Shown here: positions 22,974 to 32,755 of the stretch, in pieces
How the letters are laid out: every line of letters starts with the position of its first letter
Numbering within the stretch: the first letter of the stretch is position 1
NCBI RefSeq assembly: GCF_047948215.1
Contig: NC_134456.1
Location: 77,490,515-77,554,514, forward strand
Length of the DNA: 64,000 nt
Direction of reading: 5' to 3'
Source of the DNA: Lycorma delicatula
Taxonomy: Eukaryota; Arthropoda; Insecta; Hemiptera; Fulgoridae
Program-made: the position numbers and the translations under genes
Notes under the pieces: model-generated
The model's database searches: none
Seen by the model: only the letters and a program-made list of their open reading frames with translations
What the model was told of the DNA's origin: nothing

Positions 22974-23232
22974 CAGTTGTTCCCAAACTTTTCCGAGGTG
23001 TGGCGCACTTTTTCAATTAAATTTTTCCACGGTGCCCTACCCTAAGTAAAAGTATCACTACTCGTAAGTAAGAGATAAAAATAAATAAAACTCGTGTATC
23101 TTCATTATTTTTTTATTTTATTAACATTAAATTAATAATTATAAATGTCTTGGTTCAATAAATTATGAAACGTTTACAATATTTCGTGGCGCCCGTGTGA
23201 AGAGGCCGCAGCACACAGTTTGGGAATTACTG
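22974..23232. mobile_element. hAT-type MITE (259 bp)
   Basis: Ends cagttgttcccaaact and agtttgggaattactg are inverted repeats of the CAG(T)GGTTCCCAAACT type seen in many hAT elements. The flanking octamers are gtacaggt (22966-22973) and gtgtaggt (23233-23240), 6 of 8 identical, as expected for an aged hAT 8-bp target duplication. There is no coding capacity. Subterminal GC-rich blocks (gtggcgcac and gtggcgcccg) also face each other. Confidence 0.85.
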
Positions 23233-23855
23233 GTGTAGGTGATTAACAATTTATTATAGTTTATTGCATTGATAGTGTTCAGTTATACTGTTAACATTAA
23301 AAAAAGTTACTATATTAAATAAATACTGGATGTGTTTATTTTAAAACACAACCCAATTTAAACAAAAATATTGTGCTCTATTTAATACCATTAGTTATAA
23401 ATGTTACAATTATTTGTGCAAAACAATATTGAGATCAAATATTTTTATCATATATGTTGAACGTGTCCACCATTTTCATCAATAAAAGCATTTACCCTCT
23501 TTTTCATATTCGCTGCAACCTTTTGAAGTGTACCTCTTCCAATTTTTCGCAATTACGTTGTCTTTCAGTTCTTCAATGTGTGGATTATTTTTGAACACAC
23601 AACCTTTTTAATATTCCCCGAGAAAAATATCTGCAGCAGAAAGATCAAATAACCTAGCTGGCCATAAGCCAGTCGATATTACTCTTTCACCAAAGAAATT
23701 TCTCCGTTGTTGCTCTTGCCGTGTGACATGTGGTTCCGTCTTGTTGAAACCATTCTCATTTAATTCTAAATTTTCAATAAATTGCTATAAAATTTCTTGG
23801 TAAAGGTCTGCATTAAGAGAGTTTGTTTTTAAAGAATATTGGGCCAATTATTCTT

Positions 23856-24164
23856 TGCCTTTTCTTTCTTTTTCTTGTTTAGCCACCGGGAATTACCGTT
23901 CAGGTATTACTTCAGAGGATGAATGAGTATGATATGTATGACTTGAAGTGTAGTCTTGTACAGTTTCAGTACGATCATTCCTGAGATATGTGGTTAATTG
24001 AAACCCAACCACCAAAGAACACCGGTATTCACGATTTAGTATTCAAATCCGTATAAAAGTAGTTACTTTTATCCTAGGATTTGAACGCTGGAACTCTCCA
24101 CTTCCAAATCTGCTGATTTGGGAAGAAAATTTGGGCGTTCACTACTAGACCATCCCTATGGGAT
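23856..24164 (-). mobile_element. SINE-2 inside the transposase relic
   Basis: Full-length inverted SINE-2, with its tail at the left (ccgggaattaccgttcagg) and its tRNA-like head at the right (ctactagaccatcccta). It is flanked by aattattctt at 23846-23855 and 24165-24174, a 10-bp target duplication that also restores the transposase sequence. Confidence 0.9.
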
Positions 24165-24777
24165 AATTATTCTTCGCCTGGAAATTGCAAATCACACAAC
24201 AATTTTCTGTGGGTTTAGAGGTAGTGAACGGATGATATGAGGGTTGTTAGAGCTTTATTACCGATCGTTCCTATTAACGTAACCACACTCAAATAAAACC
24301 AAGCCTCATCTGTAAAAAATATGTTATCCAACACTTTAATGCTCTCTCGACGAAACCGATTAAATCATTGACAGTAGTAGAGCCTAGCAGCATAATCAAC
24401 CGGATGTAATTCATGCGATATATGAAATCGGTATGGCTTTAAGTTAAGTAGCCTGGTAGCTTTAAATGCTCTATACAGAGATTCTCTTTTTGTTGCGCAA
24501 GTTTCGTCATAATTTGTTAGATGAGTTTAAAAAACTTACCGTAGCATCTTCTAATGTTTCATCATTAATTACTGAACGTTTCCGGCTATGTCTCTCATTG
24601 CAAACGGAACCAGTTCCTCTTTATTTCTTTATCAAACGATGAATTGAAGATTTATTTGGTTCCTTCTTGCCGGGGAACTGCAATTGAATAGCTTCTTGGC
24701 ACAAAACAGAAGATTTAGTTAAATAATTTTTACAATAAAAATCCTTTCTTCCACGCTCAAAACCATTTCTTCTTAAA

Positions 24778-24850
24778 ACACGCGCGCGCACACGCGCACA
24801 CACGCACACACGTACGCACATACACATGCACACACACACTATATGTATAT

Positions 24851-24928
<78 letters not shown>

Positions 24929-24946
24929 GTGAGTGAGTGAGAGAGT
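24778..24946. repeat. Compound (CA)n/(TA)n/(GA)n microsatellite
   Basis: Successive runs of CG/CA, TA, GA and GTGA dinucleotide and tetranucleotide repeats at the transposase 5' end. They stay open on the minus strand for 114 codons, which produces a misleading long ORF. Confidence 0.95.
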
Positions 24947-25111
24947 GAGAGAGAAGGACAACCAAAAATAACTAACAGTTCACAAAAAATTACATCAGCT
25001 GATTATAAAACAACAACAGGTAGTGCTGCCAACCTCTTCATCCGAAATTATTGTACTAACTTTTTTAAAAGATATTTTGCTTGGGTTGTGTTTTAAAACA
25101 ATCACCCAGTA

Positions 25112-25990
25112 TAAAATGAAATTCCTGCTCATTGTTATTCGTAGTTTCTTAGAAAAGTAAAAAAAAAAAAAAACCATTAGATAATTTTCTTTATTTAAAG
25201 TGTTTTTCTTAGTCCATTATTACTATTTTTAATAAAGAAAAAGTTATAGTTTGTATTTTAAATTATTATTTTGATATGTAGACTTATATATAAATATATG
25301 TTTAGAGTAATCTTAGCAGACTGAAATTAATTTTTCATTATTTAAGTTTGTTCTTTGGTAATCAAATGATATTTATCAGATTTAAATTAATTTTTTAAGT
25401 TATATAATTATTTATACAAGTTTATTATTAACCCTTAGATTATATATCCGATAAACTTAGAATATATATGCTAAATCCGATATGAAATGTCTCACATAGT
25501 ACAATAATACCTCATCTGACGAAATCAGATCATTTTAATTTGTTTAACAATACATCTTACTTTATTAGATTATTAATAATTGTAACGTAAATTATACTGT
25601 TTTCGATTTTATGTTTTTTGCTTTAGAGAATGTGCTGTTTCTGTTTGAAATGGTTATTTTACTATACATTAAATATAACCTAGTTGTCAGTTTCGTATAC
25701 CGGTGTTTGTTTATGTACTTTGCCTTTGTATGTAAAATTTATATCCAATTGTAAATATGGAAATTAGCTTATCAGTGGTATTAATAATATAAGTGATGAA
25801 TATAAGCGACTCGGTTGTTAAGTAAGACACAAATTAGTAGAATTTAACAATTTTGTCAAGTAATCTGACAAAAAGCGATATTGTAAAAGTTAGATAATTA
25901 TTTAATATAGATAAATATTTTATTTTTTTCTAGAACGATTAACTGCGATTTTTTAGTTTCGATCTGATTTAGTTAATAGTAAATTTATAT
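25112..25990. other. AT-rich spacer
   Basis: Nothing recognised. Confidence 0.5.
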
Positions 25991-25999
25991 TTTAGGAAG

Positions 26000-26485
26000 A
26001 GAAAAGTCTGAATCATATTAGACTACATGGCCTATTGATGGTGACAGTGTCATACGGTGTATGGTCTCCGGAGCCATACAGTGTCCGGATATCTCTGCTT
26101 TCGTTATAGGGGTGGTACAGCTCAAGGACAGGGTGCGAGGGGGTGATGGACAGCCGATTGTGAAGCCACCGTTCGTCCGTGCTTGCATGGATGAGTGGTG
26201 GTGATGAGGCATGAGGACTCTGGACCCTGAGCTATTAAGACCGAGTCCCGGTGGGGGTTCCTTCTTTTGGGAGGAGCCCGCGTTTGTGGCAGGAGTAAGG
26301 GACTGAGTCGCTTATAACCCTATTTTGGCTACTGGTGGCGGGGTGGCTGGAAACGGCATAGGCGGGCATAGGCACTGTTCCTCCTTGGAGGTTAGAAGCA
26401 CAGGCACCTCCCAGGGCTGTGTGTATGTTTTATTGCTGGTCCGGCCCTGGAATGCAGGGAGGAAAAGAAAAAAAAGAAGGTTCCA
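26000..26485 (+). mobile_element. GC-rich retroelement-like 3' fragment (family H)
   Basis: A sharp GC island with no ORF of recognisable family. Its 3' end (attgctggtccggccctgga, then ggaggaaaag and an A-rich tail) resembles the end of the insertion at 57649-58174 (attgcgggtccggcgtagga). The 3' A-rich end and abrupt 5' start suggest a 5'-truncated non-LTR copy, mostly 3' UTR. Confidence 0.5.
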
Positions 26486-26581
26486 CAAGCGTATTTTCAT
26501 TTATTAAACAAAAAATTATCTTAAAATAAATTAAATTATAAATTAACGGTCAGCATGTTACGTTTGTATTAATAAAATATT

Positions 26582-26604
26582 GTTTTTTTTTTTTTTTTTT
26601 TTTT
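26582..26604. repeat. Poly-T run
   Basis: About 23 T residues; no associated element was identified. Confidence 0.9.
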
Positions 26605-27439
26605 AGTAAATATCTTTTCAGTAGCATAGAAAGCACTAAACACAAACATGAAGATTATTTGTATGTAAATTAATGCTGAACTTCGCGCATTTTGTACGAG
26701 TTGTGTGTATATGAATACTGTAAAGAAGTACTTGTGTTAGTTTCGGAATTAGAGTGGATGAATATGTCTAAAACTTGTTTATTAAAAAAACACAGAGCAG
26801 CCGTATACTCGGTCTCTCGCGTATAACAACAGTTGTTGCTAGCTCTTAAGAGAATGTACTCTTAGTCTAAGTAGTTACTGCATAAATTTGGATTCCAGAG
26901 AGGGGTGAAAAGCTCAGCTCGACTAGGCTTCTGCATCCACAATGGGGAATCAATTTATGGTCGGAAACCCGACTGCCACAGTCTCTCCTATTGACCCTTT
27001 AAGTTTACATCCTACTTGCAAATTTGCATCTCTATTATTGCATTTTCCTTTATAAATGTTTGTTTGTTAAAACATTACTATTATTAATTCCGATATGATT
27101 TATTACCTTAAATTTAATCATGATATATGACAAGAAATTAAAAAAAAATAAAATTATAAATTCACAGAACAATTACAATAAATATGTGAATTAACTAAAT
27201 CATTTAGTAATAAAAATTTATCTCTTATAAGGAATTGGTAAAACTGGATAAGCGGAGTTTGGAGAAGTCACAGTTATTCGGTAGAAACTTTGGATGGATA
27301 TTTGGGTTAATATAACTACCGTTACTAAATTAATTTAATCACCTAGATAAGCTGACGCCTTTTTAAAATGATTCCAACTTGCTCCATAAAAATTGTTCCA
27401 TATATATTTACTTCGGAACAGTTAGTAACGTATGGAATA
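26605..27439. other. Non-coding; unidentified patch at 26780-27010
   Basis: A less AT-rich patch (cactgcat-poor but with gcagccgtatactcggtctc and cggaaacccgactgccacag) has no recognised homology in the window and no ORF. Confidence 0.35.
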
Positions 27440-27525
27440 ATACCACACAAGATATGGATTCGAATTCGGGACCTTTCGTATGAAAGTCTGAGATGTAACC
27501 TTTTCGCCACGGAGCTTAGTACATT
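27440..27525 (-). mobile_element. SINE-1 head fragment (tRNA-like)
   Basis: The plus strand reads ggattcgaattcgggacctt..gccacggagc, matching the inverted SINE-1 head (B-box region plus acceptor side) at 6000-6085 and 27935-28000. The 3' tail is missing. Confidence 0.65.
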
Positions 27526-27778
27526 TTATTGTCATTAATAAAGTGTTTATTCAGTCTTTCTGCTTGTTTTGTACCTTGAGTTTAGAGTTTTTAACTAAAA
27601 GGATTATAGTTTCGCCAAACAAGAGATAAATATTAAAAATTAGAAAACATGACTGACGAAAAAAAACATTGCTGTTTAATATTGAATAATTACTAATATA
27701 GGACAATGAAAGAGTGTGCGGGTGACAATTTTGTATATAGCATAATTTTGTTTTCCAATTTTTTAGATTTATTTAAAC

Positions 27779-28103
27779 ATATGTATATATATCCTATATC
27801 ACTCCCGTTAATGTAAGGATTCCAATGCGAGGTCATACATTTTTTTTTTTTGTTAACCTCCGGTTCCACCGTTAGGTATTGCTTCAGAGGATGAGATTAA
27901 TGATTTGTAACGTGTGTGAAAATACCATGCCTGACCGGGATTCGAACCCGGGACCTCCGGATGAAAGGCCGTCACGCTACAACTCGCGCCACGGAGGCCG
28001 GCCGGGTTATACATTTAAATCGGTTCAGGCGTTAGCTGCCACGGTGGAACAAAGAAACATACATACATACATACACCCTACTCCTTTCTGGGCAGTCGTG
28101 TAA
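27779..28103 (-). repeat. Repeat D, copy 3, split by SINE-1
   Basis: Left part: cctatatcactcccgttaat to aggtcatacat. Right part: tatacatttaaatcggttca to gggcagtcgtgtaa. Together they form one inverted D copy. An acat tetranucleotide run (28053-28071) lies in the right part. Confidence 0.8.
27841..28006 (-). mobile_element. SINE-1 copy inside repeat D
   Basis: Best-preserved SINE-1. The head has an A-box-like gtggcgcgagttgtagcg and a perfect T-arm (cgggttcgaatcccgg). The tail catcctctgaagcaatacct and aacggtgg leads to an A-run (plus-strand T11). Target duplication t(c/t)atacat at 27833-27840 and 28007-28014. Confidence 0.9.
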
Positions 28104-28694
28104 TAAATTATTAGATTATAAACGACAATGTTTGTATTTTTTTAAAGTAAATTAAAAAATATTTTAATTTTTCAAAGGACTAAATTTATTGTACTAGAAA
28201 CAGCTGTTTTGATTTTTAAAAATTCATAAAATCTTTTTGGTTAGTTTATTATTAATAAAAGTTGATTTTTTTAAATTTTTTATAAACTTTATTAAATCAA
28301 TTTTTATCAGAAAATTTTTTTTACAGGTTTTGATAATAAAATTTACGCATTTATAAGTCGTTTAATAAAGTTATTGCATTCAAACCTAAAACAATGTTTT
28401 CCGTCGCTGAATTTTTCTGGTTTACGTTTGATGTTATGAAAACTTCGGGAAATGCAGTTCTGAGTCCTGTTTTATTCGATTTGTCAAGTAAAAAACATGA
28501 ACTATTAAGTTTGCCCTAATATACTGAAATTTCACTGGGGAACTGAAATCCGCGCAGAATGTTTCGCTAGCCGTAACTCAATAAGCGTCTTTGGACGTAT
28601 GTTCATATAAACGTTTTTCCTTATTTCAAGCTCTAAAATCAATTTTAAAATTATTTCACTTCCCTTTTGAATCACCTGCATATACCGTACCAGG
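28104..28694. other. AT-rich spacer
   Basis: Nothing recognised. Confidence 0.45.
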
Positions 28695-30016
28695 GTGTCC
28701 CATATAAAACGCAACCCAACATTATATTGGTAGGTATTGAAATAATAAAAAGGCATGTGTAAATGTAAATGTAATTTTTATTATTACCATCCATTACCTT
28801 ACATTTAGAGTAAATGTTGGAAGTGGCCGCCATCTTTTGAATACAAGCTTCAATTCTTTTTACAGCGTTTCATGCAACTTTTTTCAAAGTTTGAGGCTGG
28901 ATATTTAATACAGCTTGTTCAATATTGACTTTCAATCGTTCAAGTGTTCGTGGTTTGTTGCTGTAGGCTTTTTCTTTGAGGTAACCCCATAGAAAAAAAT
29001 CCGCCGCAGTCAAATCTGGAGATCTTGGTGGCCACAAGCCTCGACCGATAACACGATTACCGAAGAATTCCTCGACGAAATCAGAAGTTGAACCTGCGTA
29101 GTGCGATGTTGCACCGTCATGTTGTAGCCAGCAGTGTCTGTCTTCCTCTTCCAAGAGTGCGATGAACTGAAATAAAATATCCTGATATCGTTCTGCATTA
29201 AGGGTGTACTCGAAAAAAATAGGACCGATTATTTTATTCTGCGATATCGCGCACCACACGCCCGACTTCTGCGGGTGTAATTGTTTTTCGTGAAAAACGT
29301 GGGGGTTTTCAGGACTCCAAATTCTACTTTTTTAGCTGTTTACGTAGCCATCCGAATGAAACCGTGCTTCATCTGTGAAAAATAACGAATCCATAACATT
29401 AATTCCCTCACGCAGAAATCAACGGAACCGTTGACAATATTGTAGCCGTTTTTCTTTGTCGGGCTCAAGAAGTCGATGAAACGTTTGAATGCGATAAGGT
29501 CGTAATTGTAATTGTTTGGTCGCCCGATGAACGGTTGATTTAGACAAATTAATTTCAGCAGACAAACGTCTGATCGATTTATGTGGCGAGGCGAGTAATC
29601 GGTCTTTGATTTCAGTGACTGTATCTGTATTCAACACTGACGCAGATCTTTTTTGTTCCTTGTTATTAACAGAACCAGTCTCTCTAAATTTTGCGATTAA
29701 CCTTAATACTGATGTTTTGTTAGGAGCTGGCTTATCTGGGTACTTATGGCGAAACAAATCTTGCACTGCAACCCCTGATTTCGTACTGAAGTACGACTCG
29801 ACAATGAAAACACGTTCATCTAGCGAAAACACCATCTTGTCTCTAGCAATACACTGAACGTTATGATTGCATTGTTGTTACTATCGGTAGTGTTCTACTG
29901 CGTCGCCGCGATGTTCAATGTTGGACGAGTCCATTTCAGTAACGAGTAGGGGAGTAAGCTTGACTTTTGAAATTTCATGGATGAGTGATTGATGGGTTGC
30001 GTTTTATATAGGACAC
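28695..30016 (-). mobile_element. Tc1/mariner-superfamily element, 1.32 kb, complete but dead
   Basis: TIRs gtgtcccatataaaacgcaa..ccca (28695-28718) and tgggttgcgttttatatagg..acac (29993-30016) match at 23 of 24 positions. The left TIR may extend to ccaggg next to TA. The length is typical for the superfamily. One transposase gene fills the minus strand. Confidence 0.93.
28790..29835 (-). pseudogene. Transposase pseudogene with only nonsense changes
   Basis: DDE/D transposase that would cut and paste the element through its TIRs. From the start at 29835 it reads MVFSLDERVFIVESYF, an N-terminal helix-turn-helix domain with PNKTSVLRLIAKFRETGSV, then SIRRLSAEINLSKSTVHRAT, then YCQRFR. In-frame TGA at 29419-29421 (family usually has Trp here), then FFTDEARFHSDGY (first Asp), in-frame TAA at 29332-29334, VWCAISQNKIIGPIFFE, WLQHDGATSHYAG (second Asp), WPPRSPDLTAADFFLWGYLK (third Asp, 33 residues after the second), and TGA at 28870-28872 followed by recognisable C-terminal sequence. 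All parts share one frame: three nonsense codons, no frameshift. A relatively recent death compared with the other transposases here. Confidence 0.92.
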
Positions 30017-30029
30017 ATATATATATATA

Positions 30030-31368
30030 TAATAAGTGTACTGATTTTTACTTAATTATCTATTGGACTTACCTGAAATTACAAGTTATCTCCTTCGATG
30101 TATACTCTTGGGTAGTTACACAGCGGTTCTAACCTTTCTTCCACTGTTCATAGCAGTACCGGAAGTCATTTTCCTTAAGTGTGTGTAGCTTATCGATTAT
30201 AGTTTCTTTTATGTTTTCCATCGTCCCAAAATGATGATCCTTTAACCTCAGTTTCAATTTAGGGAAGATGAAGAAGTCGGTAAGAGCTAAATCTGGGGGG
30301 AGACTGTGGAAGTAGGGGAATGGTTTTCTTCACCAGAAATTCTGGAATTGAAAGCGAAGTGTGAGCTGACACGTTATCGTGCTGCAGCACCCAAACATGT
30401 GCAATGTCCCTAAGGACTCGTTGGACCTGTTTTCGAAGTCTTTCCAAGACATCTTTGTAAAATGTGCTATATTAACTCTCTGTTCTGGAGGTACAAATTC
30501 TTTGTGCACAGTGCCACAGCTGTCGAAAAAAAAACAATAATTATTGTTTTCACCTTGGATCTGCTCATGCATGCTTTCTTTGGATGAGGAGAAATTTTTC
30601 TGTGCTATTCCGAGATTTTCGTTTAGTCTCGGGATTATATTCCAACATCCACGATTCATCACCCCTAATAACAGGCGACTTAGCCTAAACTTTGGCTAAC
30701 TTTTGGTTAGCTTAAAGTTCGGATAACTTTATCTAAAAAGTATGGCTCAATTTCGAATCTTTCCAATAAATCGAGCCAGATTTTCATCCGGTTCGCTTTT
30801 TTCTCCACAGACAAGTTTTTCGGTACGAATTTTGAACAAATCTTTCGCAAACGATCAGTTAAAATTCTATGAACTACATTTTTATCCGATCCCCTTTTTT
30901 CTTCAATCATCCTGATATTCAATCGACGGTCTTTTACCATCACAGTTCCCACCACTTCCACATTTTTTTCGTCGTTTGCTGACGAGTTTGGTCTTTGGAG
31001 GAGGATCATCTTCAACATTTTCTGGGCCCTCTTTCAAAGCTTTGTATCACTTAAAAATCATAGTTCTCGATACAATGGCATCTCCATAAGTTTTGGTTAA
31101 AGAATTAAATGTTTCTGTGGCAGACTTGTTGAGTTTCACCAAGATTTGATTAGCGTAACTTTGTTCAGTGTTTTCCTCCATCGTAAACGTAACGAGGTCA
31201 TAAAACACGACTGCACACCAACAGCAGTAGTGCGCGACTGACTCAACCGATCCGGTTGAAAAAAGTACGCTCGTGCATCCAAGGTCGCATTGTTATACAT
31301 TAAGGACGTTTGACATTACCTATTTGTCCGTAGGAAAATCAATACATTTACTTTTGGGACAAACCTCG
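30030..31368 (-). mobile_element. Mariner element (dead), left TIR truncated
   Basis: The right end carries a mariner-type TIR (minus-strand acgaggtttgtcccaaaagt) followed by TA at 31369-31370. At the left only the inner part survives (taagtgtactgatttt matching taaatgtattgatttt with two mismatches). The outer bases are replaced by a TA run next to the neighbouring 28695 element. Confidence 0.85.
30083..31181 (-). pseudogene. Mariner transposase pseudogene
   Basis: The start is at 31181: MEENTEQSYANQILVKLN, then an in-frame TGA where Trp is expected (IFK*YKALKEGPENVEDD). A shifted frame gives KDRRLNIRMIEEKRGSDKNV, ILTDRLRKICSKFVPKNLS and WLDLLERFE. The middle is damaged, then FDSCGTVHKEFVPPEQ, DIAHVWVLQHDN (second catalytic Asp), AHTSLSIPEFL, PDLALTDFFIFPKL (third Asp), HHFGTMENIKE, CYEQWKKG and the end near 30083. 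At least three frame changes and several stops. The block order matches the irritans-like mariner class. Length (about 1.1 kb coding) is normal. Confidence 0.9.
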
Positions 31369-31384
31369 TATATATATATATATA

Positions 31385-31538
31385 TATTTACATTTACATA
31401 GCCTATGACACTCCCAGTAACGTAGGATTCCAACGCGGGGTCATACATCTAAATCGATTCAGTCTCGAACTGCTACGGTGGAGCAACCATACATACACCC
31501 TAAATATATTTAAATCCTTATTGAGCAGTCATGTAATG
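31385..31538 (-). repeat. Repeat D, copy 4
   Basis: Inverted, uninterrupted: catagcctatgacactccca, ggtcatacatctaaatcgat, ending ttgagcagtcatgtaa. Adjacent to a TA run at 31370-31386. Confidence 0.8.
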
Positions 31539-32755
31539 AACTGAGAGATATCCAACGTTTAAACGTTGGATGCTTATACTCCCTAGATCGCACACTTACA
31601 GTTTTCTAAAGTTGGTCGAAAGTTTTTGTGTATAGTTCGGATCTCAGTAAGTCCCTTTTGAAAATGCTGGAACCTGTAGAGAAAGCAGTACGTTGTTGTG
31701 ATCTCGTGGGGGGCAGCTGCCTACGGGTAGAATTAAGTACTTCGATTCCTGTCCTGTTATATTATGAGGAATGAACTTACCCTTACCTTAAATACTTTGC
31801 TTAGTTTCCATTATAGACTTAAGATTTTTCTTTTACAAAGCACATTAAAATACGTTAGGAAAACTTATACTTGCATATTACGAGGGCTTGTTATTGGAGT
31901 CTGGCTTTAATTTAATAAGCACTTCAACCATTAAACTTGTTTGAACAGCCATTGGACAAGAGGATTCCTGAAATAATATGCAAATAGCAATAATGAGTGT
32001 AATTTAAGTCACGATGGTTTCTCATTATGGTTATACCTCTTCAACATTAATATTGCTCGTTTTTTACACGTTTTTAAAATGTCTTTCAGTGTTTATCACA
32101 TGTAATATCAGAAACAAAATGGACTGATAAATGAATCATGGAAATTTTACTGCCTGAAAATTTTACATCTAAATAACCCATTTAATAAAATGTTCATAAA
32201 ATCAAAAACAAATCTCAACTTTACTAAATGTATCTTCTATAGTTAAATTGCATATAAATTAAAATGTTATTCAATGTTGAATGCATTAAATATTAACAAT
32301 TAATTCGGATTCTGTAAAACACTGTTCGTCGTAATTAATCGTTATGAACTAAAACATAATATGACTATAATTGAGCGTTCAAAATTTTATTACAAATTAA
32401 ACGAAACATTTGGTTAATTGGATATAATTGATACATAATTTCAAAACTTCACAGCTCAAGTACCATTAGTTTTTCCATTAACTATTATTATAATACATCG
32501 TATTCTTATACATAAAAGTCATTTTCTGTCAAAAATTTTGAAATTAAATTTGTTTTAATTATTCTAAATTTGAAGCAAAATAAAATGTATTGAAGACATT
32601 AATATTAATAAACTATATTTCTATATAAAATTCAACTTGAACACTATTATAATTTTTTGTTAAATGTACGATGAAAATCATACATTGTGCTGAAAATCGT
32701 ATAAATTAACTATTGTTAATTTTTATATGAAACAAAATAAATTAAAAATATCGGA
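31539..32755. other. Non-coding spacer
   Basis: A moderately GC patch at 31600-31790 (gtggggggcagctgcctacg) resembles nothing else in the window. The rest is AT-rich. Confidence 0.4.

Larger units (their letters stand above)
23453..24965 (-). pseudogene. Transposase pseudogene, Tc1/mariner superfamily
   Basis: Reading the minus strand: the ORF opens at 24965 and soon enters microsatellite-coded Ser-Leu and Tyr-Ile runs. It returns to family sequence with GRKDFYCKNYL and PNKSSIHRLIKK (N-terminal helix-turn-helix), then a TAA stop, then RGTGSVCNERH and RSVINDETLED. Next comes a damaged middle, then VLDNIFFTDEAWF with the first catalytic Asp (about 24300-24330), the SINE, WFQQDGTTCHTARATTEKF with the second Asp (about 23715-23770), TGLWP and FDLSAADIF with the third Asp, and the C-terminal DENGGHVQHI before the stop near 23455. 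Multiple stops and frameshifts make it non-functional. Confidence 0.88.
23324..25111 (-). mobile_element. Tc1/mariner-superfamily element (dead) carrying a SINE
   Basis: TIRs of about 30 bp: tactggatgtgtttatttta..cacaaccca at the left and ttgggttgtgttttaaaaca..cccagta at the right. TA is present at both outer edges. The element is about 1.78 kb, of which about 309 bp is a SINE and more than 150 bp is expanded microsatellite. The TIR resembles that of the element at 28695, so the two are related. Confidence 0.9.

Noticed and set aside
24621..24965. 114-codon ORF on the minus strand as a gene
   Set aside because: Its first 60 codons are coded by GA/TA/CA microsatellites; only the last 50 are transposase-derived, and it ends at a premature stop.
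27926..28000. Functional tRNA gene suggested by a perfect T-arm
   Set aside because: It is the head of a SINE: the sequence continues into the SINE body and tail and is flanked by a target duplication, and the anticodon region does not form a proper arm.
27879..28103. 74-codon ORF
   Set aside because: It lies across a SINE inserted in repeat D, read in the antisense direction of the SINE.
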